A stretch of DNA of 61,215 bases from Candidatus Gastranaerophilales bacterium (GCA_944322855.1 CALUQG010000010.1:1-61215), one strand, 5' to 3'; numbered from the stretch's first letter, positions 43,206-52,185 are shown. A program made the numbers and translations. The notes: generated from the sequence alone by a model not told the origin.

Positions 43206-43529
43206 ATGAAAATTTCTTTTTCAGGTATTTATGATATCCGTTTTCCAGCCGGGGTTAAGTCTGAGGTTATTGATCAGAAGGCTGAAAAGGCTAAAGAGTT
43301 CTTTGAGGTTAATTTCCCTGGCAACGAAGGAATGTATGATGTTAGAACATTAGATTATTTCAACGTAACCAAAACGGATAAACCTGTAACTGATAAAGGA
43401 ATTAGAATTTCAACAACTTTTGATAATCCTTGGATTTTATGTTCTTTGTTTGAACATATAGACAAAAGACTCGGTCAAGAGTATGTTGATAAATCAAAAG
43501 TAGAGTTATTATTAGATACAAAAGCATAG
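43206..43529 (+). CDS. Unknown 107-aa protein inside the ribosomal operon
   Basis: This gene sits between rplF (9-base gap) and rplR (76-base gap), where rplF normally directly precedes rplR. I do not recognise it. It begins MKISFSGIYDIRFPAGVKS, so the SFxG motif found in other proteins of this window is at residues 4-7. It continues with a small mixed alpha/beta sequence (VIDQKAEKAKEFFEVNF, GIRISTTFDNPWILCSLFEH, VDKSKVELLLD). It has no signal peptide, membrane segment or metal motif. Codon use looks like the ribosomal neighbours. Strong expression is implied by the position. Confidence 0.8.
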   Translation: MKISFSGIYDIRFPAGVKSEVIDQKAEKAKEFFEVNFPGNEGMYDVRTLDYFNVTKTDKPVTDKGIRISTTFDNPWILCSLFEHIDKRLGQEYVDKSKVELLLDTKA

Positions 43530-43605
43530 CCGGTATAGGCCCTTATAGAATATTTGAATGAAATCAAAATTCCAAGTAAGAAGGCTTCGGTGAAAGGAAA
43601 GAAAA

Positions 43606-43974
43606 ATGATTAAAACAAGAAACAGAAAAGAACAGGTAAGAAAAAGACACCAGCGTGTAAGAACAAAAATCTTCGGTACTGCAGAAGCTCCGAGATTGGC
43701 TGTTTACAGAAGCACAAAACACATCTATGCTCAATTGATTGATGATGTTGCAAAAGTTACACTTTGCTCTGCTTCTTCTATCGATAAAGACTTGAGAGAA
43801 AAACTCGCTCATGGCGGTAATGTAGAAGCTGCAAAAGCTGTAGGTGAAGCTATTGCTAAGAAGGCTTTAAAAGCAGGTGTTAAAGAATGCGTCTTTGATA
43901 GAGGCGGATTCCTTTATCACGGCAGAGTATCTGCTTTGGCTGACGCAGCTAGAGAAGCTGGTTTAAATTTCTAA
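43606..43974 (+). CDS. rplR: 50S ribosomal protein uL18
   Basis: uL18, 122 residues: [58 protein letters not shown]. It binds 5S rRNA. It is the last gene of the operon here; rpsE, rpmD, rplO and secY do not follow. Confidence 0.97.
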   Translation: MIKTRNRKEQVRKRHQRVRTKIFGTAEAPRLAVYRSTKHIYAQLIDDVAKVTLCSASSIDKDLREKLAHGGNVEAAKAVGEAIAKKALKAGVKECVFDRGGFLYHGRVSALADAAREAGLNF

Positions 43975-43985
43975 TTTTAATTTAT

Positions 43986-44024
43986 AAAAAAGACCTCTTC
44001 ATTTATTGAAGAGGTCTTTTTTTT
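43986..44024. terminator. Strong bidirectional terminator after rplR
   Basis: A 15-bp perfect stem (core GACCTCTTC/GAAGAGGTC flanked by A-run and T-run) with a 7-base loop, 12 bases after rplR and 2 bases before the stop of the convergent gene. It serves both strands. Confidence 0.85.
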
Positions 44025-44025
44025 A

Positions 44026-44487
44026 TTATAAGAATTGATTAATTTGGTCGATTAGGGAAAATGCCGCATATGTAAATATTACTATGGAAACAAGCTCTAT
44101 AATTACCCCTGCTGCAGCCCATTTTTTTTGTACTTCATGAAATTGTTTTAAATCTATCCATTCTTTATTTTGCCAGGCCCATTCGTTTCCTTTTATTCCG
44201 CAGTATATAGAAAATATTAAAGCTAGTATAATCCCAACATACGGAATGAAGCTTAGAACTATCGAAAGACAGGCAATCGGGGTATTGTTCCCCAATCCCC
44301 ATATTGGAGTAAGAATACAAGCACCCCAGTTAAATTGGTTTAATCTTTCAGGAAAGGCTTCGCCTTGAACCCTGTATCGGTTTTCTTGTTTTAGTTTTTC
44401 TTGATTATAACGAAATTCCAGTGCTCCTGATTTTGAACTTTGTCTGTTGAGTGCATTTCTTATTCTTGGTGTATTTTCATTATCCAT
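44026..44487 (-). CDS. Small membrane protein of unknown function
   Basis: A 153-residue protein. A polar N-terminal 50 residues are followed by FNWGACILTPIWGLGNNTPI and hydrophobic spans at about 65-98 and 124-148, so two to three transmembrane helices are likely. The GIKGNEWAWQNKEW block between them is distinctive and occurs, as far as I recall, in a family of uncharacterised membrane proteins. No function can be assigned. It is downstream of the min genes on the same strand, about 100 bases away. Confidence 0.65.
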   Translation of the reverse strand: MDNENTPRIRNALNRQSSKSGALEFRYNQEKLKQENRYRVQGEAFPERLNQFNWGACILTPIWGLGNNTPIACLSIVLSFIPYVGIILALIFSIYCGIKGNEWAWQNKEWIDLKQFHEVQKKWAAAGVIIELVSIVIFTYAAFSLIDQINQFL

Positions 44488-44584
44488 TTCTAGTTTCTCA
44501 TTTTATTTAAAAACAGTATAGCAGAGTATTCGAAAAAAGCGAAGATTTATTCTTCGCTTTTTCTTTTATATATTGGATGCAGAA

Positions 44585-45193
44585 TTAATCTTTGTTTTTC
44601 TTTTTATTTTTTTCAGATTTTTGAGAATTATTGTTCTCTTCGGTTGGCTCAATGTCAGAGGATTGTTCATCTTCAGTATTTGATGTTTCTTCTGTTTCAG
44701 GCTGTTCGTCTTTTTCTTTTGAAGAATTTTCCTCTGAATTTTCGGAGTTGTCTTCTTGCGAGTCTTGTTGCTCTGTTTCATTATCATCTGTGTCATCTGA
44801 AGAAACATCGTTTTCTTTTGCCAGTGCTTCTTCGATAGCAGCTTTTTTAGCCTCTTCAATTTCTTTCAGTTCTTTAGCCTCTATTTCTTCAATCTCTTCT
44901 TTTGTACGGGCTCTTATAACTGGAATATTAAGCATAAGTGCAATTTCCTCACCATCGCCTTCGAGGTTGAGATCAAGAGCTTCTGTATCTATTTCAATAT
45001 ATTTAGAGATAACAGAAATAATCTGCTCTCTCATTTTTTGCATTGTTGCTCCGTCAAGATTAGAACGGTCTTGCAGCAGAACAAGTTTGAGCCTGTTTGT
45101 TGCATTATCTCTTGCTGAATTTTCGTCTTGCTTATTCGATGTAAAGAAGTTCAAGACTTTTGAATAAAAATTTGAAAAAATATTCTCTTTCAT
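44585..45193 (-). CDS. minE: MinE with an acidic C-terminal extension
   Basis: MinE stimulates MinD ATPase to drive Min oscillation and place the division septum. Residues 1-20 (ENIFSNFYSKVLNFF) form the membrane-targeting segment. ATNRLKLVLLQDRSNLDG and REQIISVISKYIEID are the anti-MinCD and dimerisation parts, and normal MinE would end near residue 112. Another 90 residues follow, almost entirely glutamate, serine, aspartate, asparagine and lysine. The tail is in frame and ends in KKKNKD. Its gene follows minD by 15 bases. Confidence 0.9.
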   Translation of the reverse strand: MKENIFSNFYSKVLNFFTSNKQDENSARDNATNRLKLVLLQDRSNLDGATMQKMREQIISVISKYIEIDTEALDLNLEGDGEEIALMLNIPVIRARTKEEIEEIEAKELKEIEEAKKAAIEEALAKENDVSSDDTDDNETEQQDSQEDNSENSEENSSKEKDEQPETEETSNTEDEQSSDIEPTEENNNSQKSEKNKKKNKD

Positions 45194-45208
45194 ATCTTGT
45201 CCTCCTTT

Positions 45209-46021
45209 CTAATCTTTTGCACCGAATAATTTTTTAATTTTTGCTATGATAGCAGCAAAACCTTTTGGCTCATTTATGTCGAGTAAAGGAATGTCTTCCC
45301 CTTTGATTCTTTTTGCAACATTGATATAAGCTTTTCCTGCCATAGAGTTTTCGTCGTTTACAATAGGTTCGCCTCTGTTTGTAGAGGTAATTATTCCTGT
45401 ATCTTCAGGGATAACACCGATTAGCTCACAGGATAGAATGTCAACGACATCGTCAACACTCATCATATCATTTGATTGAACCATATTAGGGCGGACTCTG
45501 TTTACAAGAAGTTTATATGATTTAATTTCTTCTTTTGCTTCCAAAAGGCCTATAATTCTATCTGCATCTCTTACAGCTGACATTTCGGGTGTTGTAACAA
45601 CAATTGCTTCAGATGCTCCGGCTATTGCTGTTTTGAAACCGTCTTCAATACCTGCAGGGCAGTCAACAAGAATAAAATCAAAATCTTCTTTAAGCTGGTC
45701 TGTGATTTCTTTTAATTGTTCAGCTGTTACAGCGGATTTGTCTCTTGTTTGCGCAGCTGCTAAAAGGCAAAGGTTTGGATTTTTTTTGTCTTTTACAAGT
45801 GCCTGTTTTAATTTGCATCTCTCTTCAACAACATCAACGAGTGTGTAAACAATACGATTTTCAAGCCCTAACAGCAAATCCAAGTTTCTTAAGCCTATAT
45901 CTGTATCAACAAGAACAACACTGGAACCGCTTTTTGCCAGTGCTGTACCAATATTGGCGCTGGTGGTAGTCTTGCCTACACCGCCTTTGCCGGAAGTAAT
46001 TACTATTACTCTCCCTGTCAT
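45209..46021 (-). CDS. minD: Septum-site ATPase MinD
   Basis: MinD, 270 residues. The deviant Walker A is SGKGGVGKTTT (10-20, with the signature lysine K11), the switch is DTDIGLRNLDLLLGLENR, and the DCPAGIE Walker B follows. The C-terminus (AIIAKIKKLFGAKD) is the amphipathic membrane-targeting helix. It forms the MinCD filament/inhibitor with MinC. Confidence 0.97.
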   Translation of the reverse strand: MTGRVIVITSGKGGVGKTTTSANIGTALAKSGSSVVLVDTDIGLRNLDLLLGLENRIVYTLVDVVEERCKLKQALVKDKKNPNLCLLAAAQTRDKSAVTAEQLKEITDQLKEDFDFILVDCPAGIEDGFKTAIAGASEAIVVTTPEMSAVRDADRIIGLLEAKEEIKSYKLLVNRVRPNMVQSNDMMSVDDVVDILSCELIGVIPEDTGIITSTNRGEPIVNDENSMAGKAYINVAKRIKGEDIPLLDINEPKGFAAIIAKIKKLFGAKD

Positions 46022-46053
46022 GTTATTAGTACTCCTTTTTATATTTGTTCTCT

Positions 46054-47250
46054 CTATTTATCATTTATTTTTAAAATCACAATGCTGCCGTTAATATTTC
46101 TAGCTTCTTCAGGAGTGAAGGTGTTAGATTTTTCAACGTAAATATTTTTTATGTGATCAGGTCTTCTTGCATAAGAATCTGCAATTCTCAGTTGTATAGC
46201 ATTGAGATTAAGAGCTCTTATTCTTGCTCTTGTATTACCATTGCATCCTGCATGTGCAATTCCTCCAAGAATTCCCCAGACAGTAATGTCTCCTGCTGCA
46301 TGAATTTCACATCCCGGGTGGCAGTCTCCAATGATTACAACATTGCCATTGGATTTGATAACCTGACCTGAGCGTACAGTTTGTTTGTGATATTGGGTGT
46401 TCATTTGAAGAATTTCATAATCTTCATCAGTCATTTCTTCTTCGGGAATTTCTATATCACTATCAATACCTGTTTCTTTAGTCAGCGGCCAATTTTTCAT
46501 AGCATTGATATCTTTGTCATCACTCAAAATATTTTCAAGTTTTGTTTCAGAATCAAAAATGCTGTCTAATTCATCCTTTATTTCTTCATCAGTGTTTGTC
46601 TGAGAAACAGGGGAGCTATTTTCTGTTTGTTCCTGTATATCTTCAGGCTTTTTTAAAAAAGGATATTCTATTTCATCTTTTTTATCTTCAGTTTTTTCAG
46701 CATCATCTTTGCTTTCAATTATCTCTGCTGAAGTAGTTTCATTGTCTTTTTCATTGCTTTTATCAGTTTTGTCAGATTTATTTTCAGGATTTTCTTCTGC
46801 GGTGTTATCTTCTTCAGTTTGTTCAGAAGCTTCTTTGTCTAAGGAATTTTCCTCTGTATTTTTTAGTTCATTGTCTATATGGTCAGTCATTGGAATATAT
46901 TGTTCCGTAGGCTTTTCAAAATCGGTGTTTAAAGGTGCTTCCGGAGTGTTTTGTTCCAATTCTTCTTTAATCTCTTCTTCCACATCTTTGGTGCAAATAC
47001 CAAGAGTTGCTGCAGCAAGTTCTGTCTGCTGTGATTGTGATTCAATCAGTGATAGAGTTGAATTTATGCTGTTAATAAGAGAATTTATACTCAAAATCTG
47101 TGATTGGTTGAGCTGGATATCACCTAATTTCAGCCATATTTTTTGGTTTGCAGCTTCCGGCTTTTCTATTATGTTGCTCAACTCAAAAACTATGTCCGCA
47201 GGAGATTTTGCCTGAGACAAGTCTATAATATATCTTTTGTTTAGTTCCAT
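46054..47250 (-). CDS. minC: MinC with an expanded acidic linker
   Basis: MinC, 398 residues against a usual 220-270, the FtsZ inhibitor of the Min system. The N-terminal domain ends at about residue 85. The C-terminal beta-helix (about 290-398) contains VIIGDCHPGCEIHAAGDITVWGILGG in blocks, GNTRARIRALNLNAIQLRIA and ARRPDH. Between them lie about 200 residues dominated by glutamate, aspartate, serine, threonine and lysine. ATG 47250 is taken as the start, with GTG 47262 as an alternative. Confidence 0.92.
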   Translation of the reverse strand: MELNKRYIIDLSQAKSPADIVFELSNIIEKPEAANQKIWLKLGDIQLNQSQILSINSLINSINSTLSLIESQSQQTELAAATLGICTKDVEEEIKEELEQNTPEAPLNTDFEKPTEQYIPMTDHIDNELKNTEENSLDKEASEQTEEDNTAEENPENKSDKTDKSNEKDNETTSAEIIESKDDAEKTEDKKDEIEYPFLKKPEDIQEQTENSSPVSQTNTDEEIKDELDSIFDSETKLENILSDDKDINAMKNWPLTKETGIDSDIEIPEEEMTDEDYEILQMNTQYHKQTVRSGQVIKSNGNVVIIGDCHPGCEIHAAGDITVWGILGGIAHAGCNGNTRARIRALNLNAIQLRIADSYARRPDHIKNIYVEKSNTFTPEEARNINGSIVILKINDK

Positions 47251-47276
47251 ATCCTTTAACACCTGTATTTAAAATA

Positions 47277-47306
47277 ATATTACACAAAAAGATGTAATGC
47301 CTGTAA
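47277..47306 (-). promoter_or_regulatory. Candidate promoter of the min operon
   Basis: On the minus strand TTACAG (47306-47301), an 18-base spacer and TAATAT (47282-47277), about 27 bases before the minC ATG. Confidence 0.4.
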
Positions 47307-47370
47307 TTAAAGGATATATGAAATATGTATTAAATACAATTGTTTGTAATTGATTGTTTCAATTTGTTAT

Positions 47371-47411
47371 AAAAAAATAGATTTCATTTATTTTCTTTGA
47401 AATCTATTTTT
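47371..47411 (-). terminator. Terminator overlapping a stop codon
   Basis: A 14-bp perfect stem (AAAAATAGATTTCA/TGAAATCTATTTTT) with an 11-base loop. On the minus strand it ends in seven T. Its 5' arm includes two bases of the stop codon of the coiled-coil gene. Confidence 0.7.
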
Positions 47412-48324
47412 ATTTTTCGCTTAATTGTTTATTTAATTTTTCAACAAGCGGATTTGCTTGTTTTATTTTTGCATCTAGAGCATTTGCTGTAGCATTGTTC
47501 TGGTTCATAATTTCTGTTTGTACAGCAATTTTTTCTTCGTAATCTTTTATTGATTTTTCGCATTCTTCAACTTTTTTCTCAAGTTCTTTTATGTCTTTTT
47601 TGAGCTTTTTAATTGTGTCTTTTTGAGTTTCAGTTAACTGAGATTGATCTATTTTTTCAAGTTCTTGTAGTTGAAGTGTTAAATCAGCGATTGATGCTGT
47701 ATAACCGTCTTTTTCTGCTTTTTTCTCGGTAAGATTAGTGTTAAGTGTTTTAATATTCTTTGATGCTGTTTCCGCATCATTTATTGCCTGATTTTTTTGT
47801 TTTTGAGCTGTAGTTATATTTTCCATCAGGTTTTCAGCTGCCTTTCTGACAGTGGATTCTGATGCATTTTCATCTATACTGTTTGCTGTTTCTATAGAAC
47901 TGTCAAGAGCTTCATTTATTTTTTCAGTATCCTGAGTATTTCTGTTTATCTCTTTACGTTCTTTTCTTGAAAAACCGGCATTTTCAGTGTTATTTTCTTT
48001 GTTTTGTTTTATTGTGCCTATTACAGAAGCTGCAGTAGCACCGAGTGTAAAGATGGAACCGACTATTGCTAAGCCCTTCAAAGCTTTTGCTGCTTTATCA
48101 GAACCGGAGTTGTTGAAATCAGTTATTCTGTCATTAGTACTGTATTTATTCCAATCAATACTCGGAGATGAAGTCCAAACATTAGACAGGCTGCCATGTT
48201 TTCCGTAATAAGGTGTTGATACGGCTTCACGATTTCTTGTACGTTCAATGCTTGTATTATCAATATGAGCTTTGACGTTTATCGTTGGAGTATTATCTTT
48301 GTATTTTTCTAAGCTGCTGCCCAT
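47410..48324 (-). CDS. Coiled-coil protein with a single hydrophobic segment
   Basis: A 304-residue protein of unknown function. It has a polar N-terminal region of about 85 residues, then a hydrophobic stretch (LKGLAIVGSIFTLGATAASVIG, read in two parts) that could be one membrane span. The rest is a long coiled coil rich in lysine, glutamate, asparagine and glutamine (ETQKDTIKKLKKDIKELEKK). GAGAGG precedes the ATG at 48324; the open frame extends upstream without support. It resembles many low-complexity structural proteins, so no name is given. Confidence 0.7.
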   Translation of the reverse strand: MGSSLEKYKDNTPTINVKAHIDNTSIERTRNREAVSTPYYGKHGSLSNVWTSSPSIDWNKYSTNDRITDFNNSGSDKAAKALKGLAIVGSIFTLGATAASVIGTIKQNKENNTENAGFSRKERKEINRNTQDTEKINEALDSSIETANSIDENASESTVRKAAENLMENITTAQKQKNQAINDAETASKNIKTLNTNLTEKKAEKDGYTASIADLTLQLQELEKIDQSQLTETQKDTIKKLKKDIKELEKKVEECEKSIKDYEEKIAVQTEIMNQNNATANALDAKIKQANPLVEKLNKQLSEK

Positions 48325-48484
48325 GTAAGCCTCTCTTTTATATCTCTTATATATATAAAGTATATAGTATATAAAAAATTGCCTTTTTAATATATACTTT
48401 CTTAACATTTGTTTACATTAAAATTTGACCCTGCATTTATATTTGTGCTAAATTCTAATGGTTAGGTCATCAGAGACTATAGTT

Positions 48485-49423
48485 ATGGGTGAAAAATTAG
48501 ATATTATTACTATTGGTGAAAGTCTTATAGAACTTTCAAGCAATCAAAGCTTGGCTTATGCGCAAACGCTGGATAAGTATTATGGCGGAGATACTTTGTG
48601 TACTGCTATTGCTGCATCCAGGCTCGGTTCAAAAGCTGGATATATAACAAGAGTCGGAAATGATCCGTTTCGGGAATATTTGATGGACAGCTGGCAGGCA
48701 GAGGGGCTTGATATTTCACAGGTAAAATTGATAGACGGGTTTAATGGAATATATTTTGTCGGACATCCTGAATATGCAGATAAAGAATTTGCTTATTACA
48801 GAAAAAAAACTGCAGCAACAAGGCTGTCTATTGAAGATATCTCACAAGAATATATTTTAAGTGCAGATATTGTGTATGCGACAGGGGTTACACAGTCTTT
48901 GTCCCTGTCTGCTAAAGAGGCTGTAAAAAAAGCTTTTATGATTGCAAAAGAACAAAATATGACAACAGCTTATGATGTTAATTACGACAATCGCTTATGG
49001 TCTGCTGAAGATGCAAAAGATGCATTTGAAGAAATTCAGGATTATATACAGATTCTGTTCTTAAGTATGGAACATGATGTGAACAGAATTTTTGATATGG
49101 AATCTCCTGACAAATGTATAAAATATTTCTGGGATCTTGGAATTCAGATTGTTGTTGTAAAATCAGCAAAAGACAGAGGCTATTTTGTAGGTTTTGAAGG
49201 TGATGTTACATTTATAAATTTCTTTACTGATGAAGTTGTTGATTCTACCGGCTCTGGAGATGCTTTTAACGGTGCATTTTTGCATGGCATAAATTCAGGT
49301 ATGACTCCTATAGAAGCGGCAAAACTCGCATCTATAGATGCAGGACTTCAATGTCACGGTGTTGGCGCAATAAAATCAACTCCTTATAAAGAACAAGTGT
49401 ATTCAGCTTATTACGGTAGTTAA
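48485..49423 (+). CDS. PfkB-family sugar kinase
   Basis: A ribokinase-fold kinase of 312 residues: IITIGESLIELS start, YYGGDTLCTAIAASRLG (substrate-binding glycines), and the catalytic DSTGSGDAFNGAFLHGI near the end. It resembles 2-keto-3-deoxygluconate kinases and fructokinases. The ATG at 48485 is favoured over 48458 because the protein core starts there, but no strong Shine-Dalgarno marks either. Its stop shares a base with the csaB start. Confidence 0.85.
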   Translation: MGEKLDIITIGESLIELSSNQSLAYAQTLDKYYGGDTLCTAIAASRLGSKAGYITRVGNDPFREYLMDSWQAEGLDISQVKLIDGFNGIYFVGHPEYADKEFAYYRKKTAATRLSIEDISQEYILSADIVYATGVTQSLSLSAKEAVKKAFMIAKEQNMTTAYDVNYDNRLWSAEDAKDAFEEIQDYIQILFLSMEHDVNRIFDMESPDKCIKYFWDLGIQIVVVKSAKDRGYFVGFEGDVTFINFFTDEVVDSTGSGDAFNGAFLHGINSGMTPIEAAKLASIDAGLQCHGVGAIKSTPYKEQVYSAYYGS

Positions 49424-50448
49424 TGATGAACAAGAAGAATATTGCTGTTTCGGGATACTACGGGTTTGAAAATTTTGGTGATGAAGCAATTTTAAAAGTT
49501 ATTGTTTCTGAACTAAAAGCAAGAGACTATGGTGTTACTGTGTTTTCTAAAAATCCTAAAAATACAAAAAATAAACTCGAAGTAAATTCTGTTTATACAT
49601 TTTCTTTAAGCGGAATTTTTAAGACCTTAAAAAATTCTGATATCTTGATAAGCGGAGGCGGTAGTTTACTGCAAGATGTTACAAGTTTAAAAAGCCTTTT
49701 TTACTACCTGTTTGTTATTGGAATAGCTTTATTTTTAAAAAATGAAGTAATAATTTTTGCGCAGGGCATCGGGCCTATTAATAACCCTATCGGACGACTT
49801 TTGACAAAAATTCTGTTAAAAAAATGTAAATATATAACTGTAAGAGATGAAAAAAGTCTATTCCGGCTAAGAGGTTGGAATTTAAAGCCGGAACTTGTCT
49901 CTGATCCCGTATGGAGTCTGCCTGTTGGAAATAGGATGCCTGAAGGTCGTGTAGGAGTTCAGCTTCGTAGCTGGAAAAATCTTTCTAGAAGTTATTTGTC
50001 TAAACTTGCAAAAAACGTTGTTTCTAATTTTTCGGATAAAGATATATATATTTATTCTTTTCAAGATGCTTTGGATTTAGAAGTTTGCAAAAATTTTGAA
50101 GCCGAGTTAAAACTTTTAAAACCCGATATAAATACACAGATTTTAAATAGACTTTCTATAGATGAGACTATTGAGTCTTTTTCTCATTTGGATTTTCTGG
50201 TTGGTATGAGATATCATGCCTGTCTGCTTGCTTTAAAATACGGCATACCGACACTGGCATTAAGCTATGATGAAAAGGTCGAAAAAATTGCAAAACGTTT
50301 TGATTTGCCATGTTCTTTCTTGCAGGATGAGGAAAATCTTAAAGATTTATTTGTAAGTTTAATGGAATTAAATCCTGATAAAATCAAAGAAAATGCGAGG
50401 AAATGTCTTTTTAATTTTGACAATATTGTTGAAAAAATAGAAAGTTAG
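49423..50448 (+). CDS. csaB: Polysaccharide pyruvyl transferase CsaB
   Basis: A 341-residue pyruvyltransferase: AVSGYYGFENFGDEAIL at the start, ILISGGGSLLQDVTS, FAQGIGPI, and VGMRYHACLLALKYGIP near the end, all family hallmarks. CsaB adds pyruvate ketals to cell-wall polysaccharide, the ligand of SLH domains; cyanobacterial outer-membrane proteins with SLH domains are thought to depend on it. It is coupled to the PfkB kinase and its stop overlaps the stop of the convergent permease gene. Confidence 0.92.
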   Translation: MMNKKNIAVSGYYGFENFGDEAILKVIVSELKARDYGVTVFSKNPKNTKNKLEVNSVYTFSLSGIFKTLKNSDILISGGGSLLQDVTSLKSLFYYLFVIGIALFLKNEVIIFAQGIGPINNPIGRLLTKILLKKCKYITVRDEKSLFRLRGWNLKPELVSDPVWSLPVGNRMPEGRVGVQLRSWKNLSRSYLSKLAKNVVSNFSDKDIYIYSFQDALDLEVCKNFEAELKLLKPDINTQILNRLSIDETIESFSHLDFLVGMRYHACLLALKYGIPTLALSYDEKVEKIAKRFDLPCSFLQDEENLKDLFVSLMELNPDKIKENARKCLFNFDNIVEKIES

Positions 50449-51296
50449 CCTTTAACTGCACCGTCATTTTCTCCAGAGATAAAGTATTTTTGCATAGCAA
50501 TAAAGAATACCAGAATAGGTATTGTTGCTATGATAGAACCTGCAGCAATAAATCTCCAGTTAGCGCTGAACATTCCTTGAAGGTCGTTAACACCAACAGG
50601 AAGTGTGTACAAAGCTTTTTTTGTAAGTACAATGCTTGGCCAGAGAAATTCTCCCCAGGAACCTATAAATGTGAATATTGCAAGTACTGCAAGAGTCGGC
50701 TTAACCATAGGCAGTAATACTTTCCACCAGATTTGAAAAACATTGCAGCCGTCAACAAATGCTGCTTCTTCCATTTCTTTCGGAATAGCAAGAAAAGCCT
50801 GTCTCATTAAAAATATTCCAAATGCGTTAACAGCAAAAGGCAGTATTAATCCGATATATCCCATAACAGAGCTAACTGAGTCAACCATATGTAGTTTCAA
50901 AACTATTAAATAAACGGGCAGCATAATGGCTTGAAATGGTATCATAATCGTCGCAAGCGTTGCATAAAACACAGTCTTTTTACCTCTAAAGTCCATTCTG
51001 GCTAATGGATATGCAGCAAGGGCAGAAAGTATAAGATTTAGCAAAACTGTAAAACCTGCGACAATCATGCTGTTCAGAAAATACAGCATAAAAGGTATCT
51101 GATGCCACACACCTTTGAAGTTTTCCCAGGTAAGATGTTCAGGAAAAAACACCGGAGGATACTGGAAGATGTTTTCAGTGCTTCCTTTCATTGCTGTTGA
51201 CATAAGCCATAAAAACGGAAAAATTGACAGAAGAGAAACAGCTATCAGTGTAGCGTGTATAAAGAAACCTCTTGATATACTTTTAAAATTTCTCAT
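50445..51296 (-). CDS. Sugar ABC transporter permease (MalG/UgpE type)
   Basis: A 283-residue inner-membrane permease with six predicted helices. It carries the EAA loop EEAAFVDGCNVFQIWWKVLLP, which docks on the ATPase. The ATG at 51296 lies after AGGAGAG; an upstream TTG at 51338 would overlap the next gene. Its partner is the permease encoded just before it. No ATPase or solute-binding protein gene is adjacent. Confidence 0.92.
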   Translation of the reverse strand: MRNFKSISRGFFIHATLIAVSLLSIFPFLWLMSTAMKGSTENIFQYPPVFFPEHLTWENFKGVWHQIPFMLYFLNSMIVAGFTVLLNLILSALAAYPLARMDFRGKKTVFYATLATIMIPFQAIMLPVYLIVLKLHMVDSVSSVMGYIGLILPFAVNAFGIFLMRQAFLAIPKEMEEAAFVDGCNVFQIWWKVLLPMVKPTLAVLAIFTFIGSWGEFLWPSIVLTKKALYTLPVGVNDLQGMFSANWRFIAAGSIIATIPILVFFIAMQKYFISGENDGAVKG

Positions 51297-51312
51297 CCGT
51301 AACTCTCTCCTT

Positions 51313-52185
51313 TTATAGTTGATACTGTTTATTTTCAAAACAGCTGAAATTAATTATTGATAATACAAGTACAATGAGCAAAAGTAATACGGAGGCTGCA
51401 GATGCAATACCTAAATCCAGATTTTCAAATGCCCGTTCATAAATGTAATATACAATGGTTTTGCTCGCATCCAGCGGGCCGCCTTTTGTCATAACATATA
51501 TTTCGACAAATACCTTCATCGCTGATATAGATGAAATCATTGTAACAAGACCTATTGTCGGCATTAAATGAGGAAGAGTTACTGTAAGATGTTTTGTAAC
51601 AGGGTTTGCTCCGTCTATGTCACAGGCTTCGTAAAGGTCTTTTGGCACACCCATTAAAGCCGAAAGGTAAATCATCATGTAATATCCGATACCTTTCCAT
51701 ATAGTTACTATTATGACTGAATATAAAGCTACATTTGGGTCAGTCAGCCAGCTTATTGCAGGTATGTGAAACAATGCCATAAAATAATTCAAAATTCCCT
51801 GCTGTGCATACAGCCATTTGAAAGCTATTGCTGCAACTACAATTGAAACAATAACTGGCAAATAGATTAAAATTTTGTATAAAGTAATCCCCTTTATTTT
51901 CTGGTTAATCATTATTGCAATAATTAGCGGAAAAACAACAAGAAAAGGAACTGCAACTATCAAATATATAAATGTGTTCCACAATACTTTATAAAATACC
52001 GGTGATTTTAAAAGTGTTATGTAATTATCCAGAGAGACAAATACCGGCTGGTAAATGTTGGAATTGTAGTCAAAAAAGCTTAAAACTATTGTTTCAAAAA
52101 ACGGTATAAAAAAGAACAATATCAATATAACTGCAGCAGGCAGTAAAAATAGATACGGTACATATTTTTTGTAATATTTATACAA
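51313..52185 (-). CDS. Sugar ABC transporter permease (MalF/UgpA type)
   Basis: A 290-residue inner-membrane permease with six helices and the EAA loop YEACDIDGANPVTKHLTVTLP. The N-terminal YKKYVPYLFLLPAAVILILF block is typical of MalF/UgpA carbohydrate permeases. It starts 22 bases after the beta-propeller-like gene, so the two are probably co-transcribed. Confidence 0.92.
   Translation of the reverse strand: MYKYYKKYVPYLFLLPAAVILILFFFIPFFETIVLSFFDYNSNIYQPVFVSLDNYITLLKSPVFYKVLWNTFIYLIVAVPFLVVFPLIIAIMINQKIKGITLYKILIYLPVIVSIVVAAIAFKWLYAQQGILNYFMALFHIPAISWLTDPNVALYSVIIVTIWKGIGYYMMIYLSALMGVPKDLYEACDIDGANPVTKHLTVTLPHLMPTIGLVTMISSISAMKVFVEIYVMTKGGPLDASKTIVYYIYERAFENLDLGIASAASVLLLLIVLVLSIINFSCFENKQYQL

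Noticed and set aside
44566-45167. Long open frames overlapping minE in other frames
   Set aside because: They are shadows of the low-complexity acidic tail; their serine/phenylalanine- or lysine-rich translations match no protein pattern.
46709-47215. A 168-codon frame opposite minC
   Set aside because: It is antisense to the acidic linker, is serine-rich by composition and has no start signals.
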